Source: Phycisphaerae bacterium
GTDB taxonomy: Bacteria; Planctomycetota; Phycisphaerae; UBA1845; CAIVHJ01
Direction: 5' to 3'
Assembly: GCA_022072405.1 (NCBI GenBank)
Contig: JAJVHX010000011.1
Location: 124,001-188,000, forward strand
DNA: 64,000 nucleotides
The position numbers were made by a program, and so were the translations under genes. Positions 35,979 through 44,462 of this stretch are shown piece after piece; position 1 is the stretch's first letter; every line of letters begins with the position of its first letter. The notes under the pieces were generated by a model. It was not told where the DNA came from. It saw nothing but the letters and a program-made list of their open reading frames with translations, and ran no database searches.

Positions 35979-36989
35979 ATGAATTTCAAACTGGCCAACC
36001 GACCTCCCCGTCGCCCATCACGGCGGCGACGACTGCGTTATATCCAGACGCTGCCGACGCTCTGCACCCTGGGCAATCTGATTTGCGGCTTCGGGGCGAT
36101 CACGCTCTGTTTCCGGGCCTTGTGGCTGGCGGGGGGTAACAACAATCCGGCGGATGTGATTACCTTACATAATAATATGTGGGAACGATTGCTACCGTCA
36201 CACCTGGTGATGGCGGCCTATCTGGTATTTCTGGCCATGGTCTTTGACGCCCTGGATGGCCGTTTGGCCCGCTGGACCCGATTTACCACGGATTTTGGGG
36301 CGCAATTGGATTCCTTGTGCGATATCGTCAGTTTCGGAGTGGTACCGCCGCTGTTGATGATCGCACTGCTGACGCGGCAATTGCAGGGGAGCAGTCCGCT
36401 GGTGGTCACCCCATTCAGTTCGGATATTCTGGGGCGGCTCGCCTGGGTGGCGGCGGCGATATATGCTGCCTGTGCGGCGCTCCGCCTGGCGCGGTTTAAC
36501 GTGGAAAATCAGGAAGTCGAGCAGGCCCATCAGACTTTTCTAGGGTTGCCCAGCCCGGGAGCGGCCGGGGCCTTGGCCTGTCTGGTAATTCTGCATGATC
36601 ATGTATTCTTTTATGATGCGGTCCGGCGGCCGGTGGTGGCCAAGATGGCGGGGGCCCAGGGCGGGTTACTCAGCGATATGCTGCTGGTCAGTCTGCCGAT
36701 CTTGGCGGTGGTGCTGGGTCTGCTGATGGTCAGCCGCTATGAGTATTTCCATTTCGTCAATCGTTATCTGCGCGGGCGGCGAACGTTCGCCGGCATGATC
36801 AGGGTGTTGTTCATACTGGTGGGGGTCTGGGTTTACCCGGAGATTACGGTGGGCGTTCTGGTGCTGGTGTATGCTCTCTCCGGGCCGCTGCGGCAGGCGT
36901 GGTTGCGATCACGTAAAAGGCCGGGTACATCATTGGCGGATGAAGGTGAAATTATCGATGCCGAAGGCCCGCACGAATCTGCCGGATAA
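35979..36989 (+). CDS. pssA: CDP-diacylglycerol--serine O-phosphatidyltransferase
   Basis: 336-residue integral membrane enzyme that makes phosphatidylserine. The CDP-alcohol phosphotransferase motif DGx2ARx8Gx3Dx3D is present as DGRLARWTRFTTDFGAQLDS with the final Asp in LCD (around residue 92-115). About eight membrane helices and the class-specific TLPTLCTLGNLICGFGAI start. GGAG just before ATG at 35979; GTG at 35970 is an alternative. Operon with psd; gltX follows after 54 bases. Confidence 0.93.
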   Translation: MNFKLANRPPRRPSRRRRLRYIQTLPTLCTLGNLICGFGAITLCFRALWLAGGNNNPADVITLHNNMWERLLPSHLVMAAYLVFLAMVFDALDGRLARWTRFTTDFGAQLDSLCDIVSFGVVPPLLMIALLTRQLQGSSPLVVTPFSSDILGRLAWVAAAIYAACAALRLARFNVENQEVEQAHQTFLGLPSPGAAGALACLVILHDHVFFYDAVRRPVVAKMAGAQGGLLSDMLLVSLPILAVVLGLLMVSRYEYFHFVNRYLRGRRTFAGMIRVLFILVGVWVYPEITVGVLVLVYALSGPLRQAWLRSRKRPGTSLADEGEIIDAEGPHESAG

Positions 36990-37043
36990 CAGAACCCTCG
37001 TCGCCGCTTTCACTATGCTTACACGTTAGAAGAGGAACCAAAC

Positions 37044-38546
37044 TTGTCATCATCTGCTGTTCGGGTTCGATTTGCCCCTTCGCCCACCGGGTATCTGCAT
37101 ATCGGTGGGGCGCGGACGGCTTTGTTTAACTGGCTATTGGCTCGCCAGTGCGGCGGGCAGTTTATTTTGCGTATTGAAGACACCGACCAGACTCGTGAAG
37201 TGGCTGACTCCCTGCCGAAGATTCTGCAGGATCTCCGCTGGCTGGGGTTGAACTGGGATGAAGGTCCGGAAATAGGGGGGCCCTATGGACCCTATTTTCA
37301 GAGCGAACGGCTGGAAATTTATCGTTCCTGTGCCGAGCGACTTCTTGATCAGGGCTGGGCTTATTTCACCTTCGACACCCCTGAGGAACTGGCGGTAATG
37401 CGTGATCAGGCGCGTTCGGAAAAACGCACTTTCCGGTATCCCCGTCCAGCACAATTCCCGACGCGCGCAGATGCCGAGCAGGCCCGGGCCGCCGGTCGAC
37501 CGGTGGTGGTGCGCTTCCGCATGCCCGACCATGCTATCACCGTTCACGATTCGATACTGGGTGATGTCGTCGTGCAGGCGGAGGATCTGGAAGATTTTGT
37601 CATCGTCAAATCGGATGGTTTTCCCACTTATCATTTTGCCTGCGTCATCGATGATGAGTTGATGAAGATTTCTCATATATTACGGGCCCAGGAGCATCTC
37701 AATAATACGCCCAAGCATGTCGGGCTGCAGGAAGCATTGCAATTCTCCACGCCGGTTTACGCTCATCTGCCGCTGATTTTCAATATCAACGGCACCAAGA
37801 TGAGCAAACGCGACAAAGAAAAGGCACTGGCCAAGGGTGAAAAGCCTCCGGAGATTGACGTTCACGACTTTCGGATGGCGGGTTATCTGCCCGAGGTGAT
37901 TCTGAATTTCGTCGCTCTGTTGGGCTGGTCACCGGGTCAGGATCGGGAAAAGCTTTCGCTCGACGACATGGTACAGCTCTTCAGCCTGGAACGTATCGGC
38001 AAAACCAATGCCCGTTTTGATCGCGACAAGCTGCTGGCCTTTAACACCACGGGTCTGGCAACGGTCAGCTCCACTCGGCGGCTGGACGCGTTTCGTGATT
38101 TTCTTGCGGTCAATCAACATCCCATGCAACAGGCCGGTGATGCCCAATTGCAAGCCATTCTGCGAGCATGTGAAGGACTGCGTACTTTTTCAGATGTACT
38201 GACCAAAGCCGGTTTTATCTATCTGCCGGATGAGGCGATCACCTATGATTCCAAAGCCATTGAAAAAGTGCTCCGCCGTAATGATGGGGCGGGATTTGCC
38301 ATCCTGCGAAAGCTGGATGCCGCGTTGCAGCAGCATGCCGATTGGGAGACAGCCTCCCTGGATCAACTGCTGAAGTCACTGGCGGAACAATGGTCCATAA
38401 AATTCGGCGATCTGGCCCAGCCGATCCGGGTGGCTGTGAGTGGAACGACGGTCAGCCCGTCCATCAGTGAAACCCTCGAACTGCTGGGGCACGAGCGAAC
38501 CGGGCGACGAATTCAACAAGCCCTGCGCCTGCAGACCGGGACATGA
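37044..38546 (+). CDS. gltX: glutamyl-tRNA synthetase
   Basis: 500-residue class I synthetase. The HIGH motif is in SPTGYLHIGGARTALFN (about residue 11-27) and the KMSKS motif is KMSKRDKE. The C-terminal anticodon-binding region follows. It starts with TTG, supported by AGAGGAACC seven bases upstream and by similarity from residue 5 on. A separate glutaminyl-tRNA synthetase gene is present (45292-47061), so this enzyme is probably discriminating (Glu-tRNA(Glu) only); that is inference. Follows pssA. Confidence 0.96.
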   Translation: MSSSAVRVRFAPSPTGYLHIGGARTALFNWLLARQCGGQFILRIEDTDQTREVADSLPKILQDLRWLGLNWDEGPEIGGPYGPYFQSERLEIYRSCAERLLDQGWAYFTFDTPEELAVMRDQARSEKRTFRYPRPAQFPTRADAEQARAAGRPVVVRFRMPDHAITVHDSILGDVVVQAEDLEDFVIVKSDGFPTYHFACVIDDELMKISHILRAQEHLNNTPKHVGLQEALQFSTPVYAHLPLIFNINGTKMSKRDKEKALAKGEKPPEIDVHDFRMAGYLPEVILNFVALLGWSPGQDREKLSLDDMVQLFSLERIGKTNARFDRDKLLAFNTTGLATVSSTRRLDAFRDFLAVNQHPMQQAGDAQLQAILRACEGLRTFSDVLTKAGFIYLPDEAITYDSKAIEKVLRRNDGAGFAILRKLDAALQQHADWETASLDQLLKSLAEQWSIKFGDLAQPIRVAVSGTTVSPSISETLELLGHERTGRRIQQALRLQTGT

Positions 38547-38565
38547 CTATTATTCGAGTCGTAAT

Positions 38566-38922
38566 ATGGTAATGATTGATCGTCATCCTGAAAGAACCGA
38601 TGTCCTGATCGTGCGTCTGACGCATTCGATTAATACGATTGCGCCGACCCCCTGGCTGGAGGACTGCCAGCATCATATCGATCAGGGGGTTCGTCTGTTG
38701 ATCGTTGACGCCGACCAACTGGATTACCTTTCCAGCTTCGGCCTGGGCATCATTCTACGGTTGCATCAACGGATGCAACTGGCCAATGGCTGCCTGCGCC
38801 TCTGCTCGCTCAAAGCCCATATCCACGAAATGCTGAAAGTGACGCAACTCACTCATGTTTTCGATATTCACCCGAATCTGTCTGACGCACTGACCGCCCA
38901 GTCACCTTCCCTGACGGAGTGA
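38566..38922 (+). CDS. STAS-domain protein, anti-sigma factor antagonist-like
   Basis: 118 residues. LLIVDADQLDYLSSFGLGIILRLHQRM is the STAS core, with Ser at the usual phosphorylation position (YLSSFGLG). Such proteins switch partners with anti-sigma kinases or serve in stressosomes. No kinase or phosphatase is near. ATG at 38566 or 38572; neither has a strong ribosome-binding site. Starts 19 bases past gltX, so it may be read through from it. Confidence 0.85.
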   Translation: MVMIDRHPERTDVLIVRLTHSINTIAPTPWLEDCQHHIDQGVRLLIVDADQLDYLSSFGLGIILRLHQRMQLANGCLRLCSLKAHIHEMLKVTQLTHVFDIHPNLSDALTAQSPSLTE

Positions 38923-38941
38923 CCATCAACCGGTAAAAATG

Positions 38942-38976
38942 AAAAACCCCCTCAACCACATCGGTGATTGAGGGGG
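38942..38976 (-). terminator. rho-independent terminator of the NDN lipoprotein gene
   Basis: CCCCCTCAA (38947-38955) pairs with TTGAGGGGG (38968-38976); on the minus strand the stem is followed by TTTTTC. It may also end the plus-strand gltX/STAS transcript less efficiently. Confidence 0.85.
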
Positions 38977-39001
38977 CTGCTTTAGCGATCATGATCCGGG
39001 G

Positions 39002-40417
39002 TTACTCCTCCAGCAGGAAGAGACGGATCGGACCATTTAACTGCGTCTGGCTGCCGTTGATCACCCGATCCGGGGTCAGCGTGCCGTTCAGCGTGGCGAT
39101 ATCGTCATAAACGACGATCTGGTCGTTAGCAAAGTCAGCGATATAACCAACGCCCTGACTGTCGATCACGAGGGCGGTGAGCAAGCCGGCACCGGGAACC
39201 GTCAGGATGAAGTCCGGCGTGACCAGCCCGTTCAGGGAGGAGGCATCATCGAAGATGTATATTTCACCATCAAACGAATCCACCACAAACATGGTGTCGT
39301 TCTCATCGACGAACACATCGAAGACATCATTGAATTCGGTGCTCTGAATGATGCGGGTGGCATCAATGGTGCCGTTGAGATTGCTGGCATTGGCGAAAAC
39401 CGTAATCTCGTCAGTGGTCGCATTGGCCACATACAATTCATCGTTCGCACCGAAGTTGATACCGACCGGGTTGCTGATGTCCAGGCTGAAAATAGTCCGG
39501 ATCGGCGCCTGATTGCCGTTGAACGATTCATCGGACGCGTTGGCGTAGACGGTTACTTCGTTGCTGGCGATGTTGGCCACGAAGATCAGGTCTTCACCGG
39601 TGTTAACCGTTAATGATGTGGGGTCATCCAGTCGCGTCGCGGTACCGGTAACGTTGCCGTCCGGTTCCAGGTTACCATTGGTTTCCGTCGCGTTGACGTA
39701 ACTGGTTAATGAATCCAGCGCGAAGTTACTGACGATCAAGACCTGCTCGACGGTTACGATGATATCCGCCGGATCGGTAATCCCGGTCTGCACACCCGCC
39801 AGATTCGTGGTGGGGGGAATGTTACCATTCACCGTTGACGGATTGGCGTAGCTGGTGATGTTATCGCCGTCGAAGTTGGCGATAAACAAAGTCGGCGGGA
39901 ATACCTGGCTGACGGTCACCTGCACAGTCGCCGCGGCCGTTAACTCACCATCGGACACGGTAACCTGGAATTCCAGAGTCGCATCTTCGTTCGGTGCTTC
40001 GAACGTCGGCGTGGCGGTGTTAGCACCAGTCAGCGTCACGGTAGCAGCGGGAAGCTGTTCCCAGGCGAACGACAGCGTATCGCCGTCAGCGTCGCTGCTG
40101 GCGGAGGCATCCAGTTGGACGGTGCTGCCGCCGGCCACGGATTGATCACTGCCCGCGTCGGCGACCGGCGCGGTGTTTACCGGCTCGATGTTGTCATTCA
40201 CGTTCTCATTTACGTTTTCATTCTCCACGACGTTGTCGTTTTCGTTTTCAACGACATTATCATTGGTATTCTCTTCAATGTTGTCGTTTTCATTTTCCAC
40301 GACGTTGTCATTTTCATTACCGCCGCCCGTCGGTCCGCAGCCACCGGCGAGCAATCCCATGCTCAAAAATCCAGCGGTCAGAGCGACCATCCACAAATTG
40401 TTTCGAAATGCGTTCAT
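39002..40417 (-). CDS. lipoprotein with NDN-repeat linker, PKD-like domain and propeller
   Basis: 471 residues. Signal peptide with lipobox LAGGC (acylated Cys27). Then a 50-residue low-complexity linker of ENDN/VVENENDN units (about 33-80). A PKD/Ig-like domain follows (NTAPVADAGSDQSVAGGSTVQ, 82-165). The C-terminal 300 residues are repeats of LFIANFDGDNITSYAN type (FVANIASNEVTVYANA, YVANATTDEITVFANA), which fits a beta-propeller. Exported and anchored in a membrane. The DNA of the linker is itself a short tandem repeat. Has its own terminator and an upstream non-coding region. Confidence 0.88.
   Translation of the reverse strand: MNAFRNNLWMVALTAGFLSMGLLAGGCGPTGGGNENDNVVENENDNIEENTNDNVVENENDNVVENENVNENVNDNIEPVNTAPVADAGSDQSVAGGSTVQLDASASSDADGDTLSFAWEQLPAATVTLTGANTATPTFEAPNEDATLEFQVTVSDGELTAAATVQVTVSQVFPPTLFIANFDGDNITSYANPSTVNGNIPPTTNLAGVQTGITDPADIIVTVEQVLIVSNFALDSLTSYVNATETNGNLEPDGNVTGTATRLDDPTSLTVNTGEDLIFVANIASNEVTVYANASDESFNGNQAPIRTIFSLDISNPVGINFGANDELYVANATTDEITVFANASNLNGTIDATRIIQSTEFNDVFDVFVDENDTMFVVDSFDGEIYIFDDASSLNGLVTPDFILTVPGAGLLTALVIDSQGVGYIADFANDQIVVYDDIATLNGTLTPDRVINGSQTQLNGPIRLFLLEE
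40185..40330. repeat. low-complexity repeat encoding the NDN linker
   Basis: Repeated units around ACGTTGTCGTTTTC/ATTTTC (plus strand) encode the ENDN units of the lipoprotein linker. Such runs can change length by slippage. Confidence 0.8.
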
Positions 40418-40833
40418 GATTCTCCTTCCAAAATTTGCACCATGCGAGTTTGTTTACGAAACACTTCCCTCGCTGTTATTTGGCTATACGAGCCGTCAGC
40501 GAGTATACAGGGCCACCCTCCCGCAATTACTGAGTGGGAAGCGGCCTTACATATTTCTGGTGTTGAGCTGGAATGCCGGCCGACCTCTGTCAGCCAATAC
40601 CGCACCAATGTGGTGAAGTATACTCCACCCGTCTGCCAGGTTCAAATTAGATTATGCATGTCGGCGACCATCAACTAGCGTTTTTGTAATATTCTGAGCG
40701 CAACAATATGGCAGGTATGGCTATGAATTTTTCAATGAAGCTACAGGTTCTGTTGCCGATGCATGGCAGTCAATCGTGTTGGGTACAATTGCTCATTCGG
40801 GGAAAAATTGAGTAACAGGTAAATGCACCGCCC
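40418..40833. other. non-coding region upstream of the NDN lipoprotein
   Basis: About 415 bases. Short open frames run across it on the plus strand but are continuous with frames antisense to the lipoprotein and have no ribosome-binding site. I see no RNA or repeat. Presumably holds the lipoprotein promoter. Confidence 0.5.
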
Positions 40834-40871
40834 AAAAAAACCCCCTTGAGAAATTGAATTTTCTCAAGGGG
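40834..40871 (-). terminator. rho-independent terminator of the small peptide gene
   Basis: CCCCTTGAGAAA pairs with TTTCTCAAGGGG; on the minus strand a run of seven T follows (40834-40840). It is about 80 bases past the stop of the 59-residue gene. Confidence 0.9.
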
Positions 40872-40952
40872 TAAGCATTTCAGAAGGCAGACAGTTGTTA
40901 ACTGACTGCGGCGTAAAAATAACCGCTGCAGTACAGATCATTTCACAACAGA

Positions 40953-41132
40953 TCAGCCAGTAGGCAGACCCAGCAGATTGGCCACATAGCCAGCAACGAT
41001 ATTGCCGGGCAGTGAGCCGAGTGAAGTTCCGAAGCCCAGCCAGATGTTACCAGCCAAGCTGTTCCAGCAGCCGGTCATCGGGACCAGCATGCCCACCAGC
41101 GCCACCAGCGACGCAAAACGACGAACGTTCAT
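40953..41132 (-). CDS. 59-residue exported or membrane peptide
   Basis: Starts MNVRRFASLVALVGMLVPMTGC, a signal-peptide-like helix ending in a weak lipobox (MTGC, Cys22). The remaining 37 residues are Gly/Leu-rich (SLAGNIWLGFGTSLGSLPGN). GGAGG seven bases before ATG at 41132 fixes the start; the longer frame from 41183 has no such signal. With its own promoter, palindrome and strong terminator it is a complete mono-gene unit, so it is probably real and well expressed. No family recognised. Confidence 0.75.
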   Translation of the reverse strand: MNVRRFASLVALVGMLVPMTGCWNSLAGNIWLGFGTSLGSLPGNIVAGYVANLLGLPTG

Positions 41133-41214
41133 AGTTAAACCTCCATACGACATGACCTCCGGGGGTGGCGAGGCCCGCGCCATGCCGACCAGTCCCGGTC
41201 ATTGAATCAATTGG

Positions 41215-41229
41215 GGGCATATTATGCCC
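41215..41229. promoter_or_regulatory. palindrome over the -10 box, possible operator
   Basis: GGGCATATTATGCCC is a perfect 7+1+7 palindrome that covers the candidate -10 box of the small peptide gene. Position suggests a repressor site. Confidence 0.45.
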
Positions 41230-41249
41230 GTCAGGTGCATGATCCGCAA
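41221..41249 (-). promoter_or_regulatory. candidate promoter of the 59-residue peptide gene
   Basis: On the minus strand, -35 TTGCGG (41244-41249) and -10 CATAAT (41221-41226) are 17 bases apart. The start of transcription would be near 41213, leaving a leader of about 80 bases. Confidence 0.5.
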
Positions 41250-41351
41250 TTGCTAATTGTTGAAAACCACATCATTATTTTCATTACGAATTGTTATTAA
41301 TCGAATGTTCTGCTCCTGAATATTGAACTTATTTATATGACAGACAATTTG

Positions 41352-42434
41352 TTACTTCAAAAATAGATCACCCAGATTCGAATTATTCACATTGATCATA
41401 TTAAGAGTATGTCCGCCATCTTTTTGCACACTATTATTGCTTCGAATCAGATCATAACGATAAGGTAACAATAATTTTCCCGAAGTACGGTAATCGTTGA
41501 GGGAATATTCCAGGTCAGCAATTACGAGATTTGCGTCCCGGCCTCGATATTTCAGGCTGATGATCTTCCCGCTCGCGAAATCCAGATGCAGAGTCGTGTG
41601 AACCCCCTGAAACCAGATTTGAACCACGTCAGTGGATGGATCAGCCGACAAAGACTCAGGGTCGGACCAGATCACCATATCAGGGTGTCGACGTAACCGG
41701 AGTAACCTGATCGGATGGTGGGCATACCTGCGAAACAGGGAATCTTTTTCCACGGGTTCCATGATTTGCCTGGAGTCCGCATCAAATAAATATCCTTCTG
41801 CGGGGGTGGCGAAATAACCCCGTGGCGGGTCGTCGGCCCAGGTCCACTGGTAGTGAATCGCGCCATCCACGAAGCGAAAGGTAGTTGTTTGTATGAAATG
41901 ATCGGGCTTACTGTCGCCCTCCTGATGAACGTCATCGATTATTTCCTGGTAGAAAGAAATGGCGTCAAACGCCTCGGCTCCGCCGAGCGCCTCAACCGCT
42001 CGTTCTATAAGTTCCCGTCCTTTGCGGGCGGCTTCGGCAGAGGGAGGATTGGGACGGGGTTCGTCTGTTTCCAATAAGTCCTGCGGGGCCTTTTGAAAAC
42101 GTGAACGACAACCTTCTGAGGCGAAGATGTAAATCTTTCCCTCGTAGACCCAGAAAATATCTGTTCGGCTGCAGCTGCTCAGCGGCCCCATGCGGGCGCA
42201 TGCTCCAGCCAGTTGAATTTCGTAACGGGTGGGATCGCCGAGAAAGGTATCGCGATTGGCGGCGTTCATGAACCAATAGGTAAAGCGTCCATGTTGAGCG
42301 GTAAAATCCTGCTGGCCGATCACTTCCCGTCCGGCTACCAGCTCAACGGCATCCGTTTTGAATACCTTGCCTTCCTCTGGCCGGGCAGCCAGGAATGTAA
42401 CCACCAACATCATTATGCTCAGGCAGAATTGCAT
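41352..42434 (-). CDS. exported protein with YHS-like N-terminal region
   Basis: 360 residues with a short hydrophobic start (MQFCLSIMMLVVTFLAA). Residues about 25-75, DAVELVAGREVIGQQDFTAQHGRFTY followed by NAANRDTFLGDPTRYEIQLAGACARMG, match the YHS/TRASH-like pattern (ground, food, Phe-x3-Pro-x-Tyr, GxCAxG). A second partial copy follows (IFWVYEGKIYIFASEGCRSRFQ). The last 240 residues are an unrecognised beta-rich domain. YHS domains often bind metals. GGAG seven bases before the ATG. First, the DUF1761 gene lies 28 bases upstream in the same direction. Confidence 0.78.
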   Translation of the reverse strand: MQFCLSIMMLVVTFLAARPEEGKVFKTDAVELVAGREVIGQQDFTAQHGRFTYWFMNAANRDTFLGDPTRYEIQLAGACARMGPLSSCSRTDIFWVYEGKIYIFASEGCRSRFQKAPQDLLETDEPRPNPPSAEAARKGRELIERAVEALGGAEAFDAISFYQEIIDDVHQEGDSKPDHFIQTTTFRFVDGAIHYQWTWADDPPRGYFATPAEGYLFDADSRQIMEPVEKDSLFRRYAHHPIRLLRLRRHPDMVIWSDPESLSADPSTDVVQIWFQGVHTTLHLDFASGKIISLKYRGRDANLVIADLEYSLNDYRTSGKLLLPYRYDLIRSNNSVQKDGGHTLNMINVNNSNLGDLFLK

Positions 42435-42462
42435 ATCAGCACTCCATTAACATTTTGATTTA

Positions 42463-42870
42463 TTATCGCCAGGCTCCCAGGATCAGCCCCATTACCATAA
42501 AGGAAATCGCCTGATAGCCGCCGTTAATAAGAATATATCTCCAGCTACGGTTTTCAAAAAGTGCCACCACCCCAATCGCCATCGCCGCCCAGCCGATACC
42601 GGCCAGGCCGCCGGCCATTAGTCCCCATAGCCAGTCCGTTTGTTCGTCAGCGAGAAACATCGCCAGGTTGAATGACATCAACAGGGTCATGACCAGCGAC
42701 CCGCCAAAAGCCCGTGCTTTGCTGAAGTGTTGCATCTGCTCATCGGTAACATGATTAGCCTGCATCCAGGCCCGGGCGAACAGCAGGGGTGAATACCAGA
42801 GGCCTCCAATCACGAAGGCCGATAGCGCCGCGACAACTACAGCCGGGAAATGTATATATGACCAATTCAT
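42463..42870 (-). CDS. DUF1761 membrane protein
   Basis: 135 residues, four membrane helices. MNWSYIHFPAVVVAALSAFVIGGLWYSP is the DUF1761 N-terminus, with the GGLWYSP signature, and YILINGGYQAISFMVMGLILG is the last helix. Function unknown for the family. AAGGAGGATCAGG before the ATG is a very strong ribosome-binding site. Precedes the YHS-like gene and follows the AraC-type regulator on the same strand. Confidence 0.9.
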   Translation of the reverse strand: MNWSYIHFPAVVVAALSAFVIGGLWYSPLLFARAWMQANHVTDEQMQHFSKARAFGGSLVMTLLMSFNLAMFLADEQTDWLWGLMAGGLAGIGWAAMAIGVVALFENRSWRYILINGGYQAISFMVMGLILGAWR

Positions 42871-42936
42871 CCTGATCCTCCTTAATAGAGTTCAGTGGCA
42901 GGATAAATCGGAATACTCGGAGTCTATTGTAAAAAA

Positions 42937-43770
42937 TTAACCTGTTGACAAGGGATCATCAGGCATGAAGTTCAGATATTCCCCCTTCTCGGTCAGGTAG
43001 GTGGTGGGGGTCAATCCGGCAAAATTCTGAAACTCCTTGATAAAATGAGCCTGATCGTAATATCCGCAGTGCTGCGCCAGCAGCGGCCACGCGAGCGTTT
43101 GGCTCTGTTCCAAGCGACGCAACACGCATTGAAAGCGGGTTAATCGCTCCATCGCTTTGGGCGTTACACCGACATGTCGCTTGAACAGATTGATCAGGTG
43201 TTTTTGTGAGATTCCCAGTTCGCCGGCCAATTCGCGCTGTGATAATAATCGTTGATTCCTGTTCCAGATCGCCAGTGCCCGACGGATGGTATGAATCGGC
43301 CGGGTCTCCTGAGGCAAGCGCGTCTGCAGAAAATTTTCGAGTATGGAAAATTTTTCCTGCGGGCTGCTGACGGTGAGTAACTGCTCAAAAAGCGCTCGGG
43401 CCTGTGCACCGAAAATTAATTCCGATTCCAATACGCGATCGGTAAACTCCTCCAGCGGGATCTGCAGAAAAGGGTACAACCCATCGGCTCGAAAGCGCAC
43501 CCCCATCAATGCGGAATTCATCTGGGCGTCAAACAGAATATAGCGCGTTTGCTGGCCGGAGATCCAACTGCATCGAAAGATCTGTTCATTCTGCAGGTGG
43601 TCCCGATCATAAAGCCGTTTGGGTATCTGATCGAGATTGATGATCAGATCGGTTCCACCATGGGGCAACATCCGCTCCCGCCGATAGTCAGGCTGAAATC
43701 CGCTGAAATACCACAGGTGATCAACGAATAAATTCAGTGGGTAGGACGGCTGATGGCGTAAATAAATCAT
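42937..43770 (-). CDS. AraC-family transcriptional regulator
   Basis: 277 residues from the chosen ATG. N-terminal domain begins YLRHQPSYPLNLFVDHLWYF and has MLPHGGTDLIINL, as in the AraC regulators with a DUF6597-like sensor. The C-terminal HTH pair shows LLSQRELAGELGISQKHLINLFKRHVGVTPKAMERL and the second helix set CGYYDQAHFIKEFQNFAGLTPTTY. The frame remains open to 43887, but similarity starts at 43770. Regulates unknown genes; the adjacent DUF1761 and YHS-like genes on the same strand are candidates. Confidence 0.88.
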   Translation of the reverse strand: MIYLRHQPSYPLNLFVDHLWYFSGFQPDYRRERMLPHGGTDLIINLDQIPKRLYDRDHLQNEQIFRCSWISGQQTRYILFDAQMNSALMGVRFRADGLYPFLQIPLEEFTDRVLESELIFGAQARALFEQLLTVSSPQEKFSILENFLQTRLPQETRPIHTIRRALAIWNRNQRLLSQRELAGELGISQKHLINLFKRHVGVTPKAMERLTRFQCVLRRLEQSQTLAWPLLAQHCGYYDQAHFIKEFQNFAGLTPTTYLTEKGEYLNFMPDDPLSTG

Positions 43771-43887
43771 AAGAGCACTACACGTTTTCTTATCGAACAC
43801 GCTGGATGTGGAAATCGATAAATATATTCGACCTGAAACATCGGCATTATATACCTCAAGAAGGCGATAATTCAAAACGGCAATCAT

Positions 43888-44462
43888 GAAAAAAACCTGA
43901 CCAATTCTTAACCGGGTTGCGGTCTATAATCAGACTTTCAGGTACCGGTATCGTTTTACCGATCCGCGATGTAAGAGCGTGTGTGAAAAGCGTTTCTGGG
44001 TCCAGTTATCGTCGAGGAATCATGAAGTGGATCATAACGCTACGGAGTAGGGTGGTGCGGTGTGGGAATAGGGATCGTCGTCCCGGCGCCGCTGTTGACG
44101 AAGTCCGCAAACGGTGGTTCATCGACCAGCGGCTGGTCAACCCTACGCCAGCCTTTGGTCAGTCGTTGACCAGCCTTTGGTCAGTCGTTGACCAGCCGCT
44201 GGTCAACCGTTCAGCAGCCCCTGCTCCGGTTCTGCTCTGCGTCGGGTCGCTGTCGCCACGATGATTATATATACTCGTCCACCGATCGCTGAACCTTAGC
44301 TGAGTAACAGGCGCGAGGAAATTGACCGAGACAGGCTCATTCCCTTCCCAGGCCTCAACGAATACCTCATCACACGCTTTCTAAGGGAGCGGTCTTCAAC
44401 ATGGTATGTTTGAACTTTGGTTCAAACGATGCCAGTACCTATTTTCAAGGAGAATGGCCGTG
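43888..44462. other. intergenic region with repeats, no gene
   Basis: About 570 bases between the divergent AraC and SDR genes. It contains the GACCAGCGGCTGGTC palindromes and 22-base tandem repeat listed separately. Otherwise no supported gene; the open frame 43917-44264 reads through the repeats and lacks a ribosome-binding site. Confidence 0.6.
44124..44207. repeat. palindrome-flanked 22-base tandem repeat
   Basis: GACCAGCGGCTGGTCAAC at 44124, then two exact copies of a 22-base unit at 44149-44170 and 44171-44192 (CAGCCTTTGGTCAGTCGTTG plus AC), then GACCAGCCGCTGGTCAAC at 44190. The outer blocks are near-palindromes and reverse complements of each other. Confidence 0.9.

Noticed and set aside
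44149-44192. CRISPR array
   Set aside because: The two 22-base units are directly adjacent without spacers and no cas gene is present.
43917-44264. 115-residue open frame across the tandem repeat
   Set aside because: The product is made of the translated repeats (SLTSLWSVVDQPLV) and has no ribosome-binding site.
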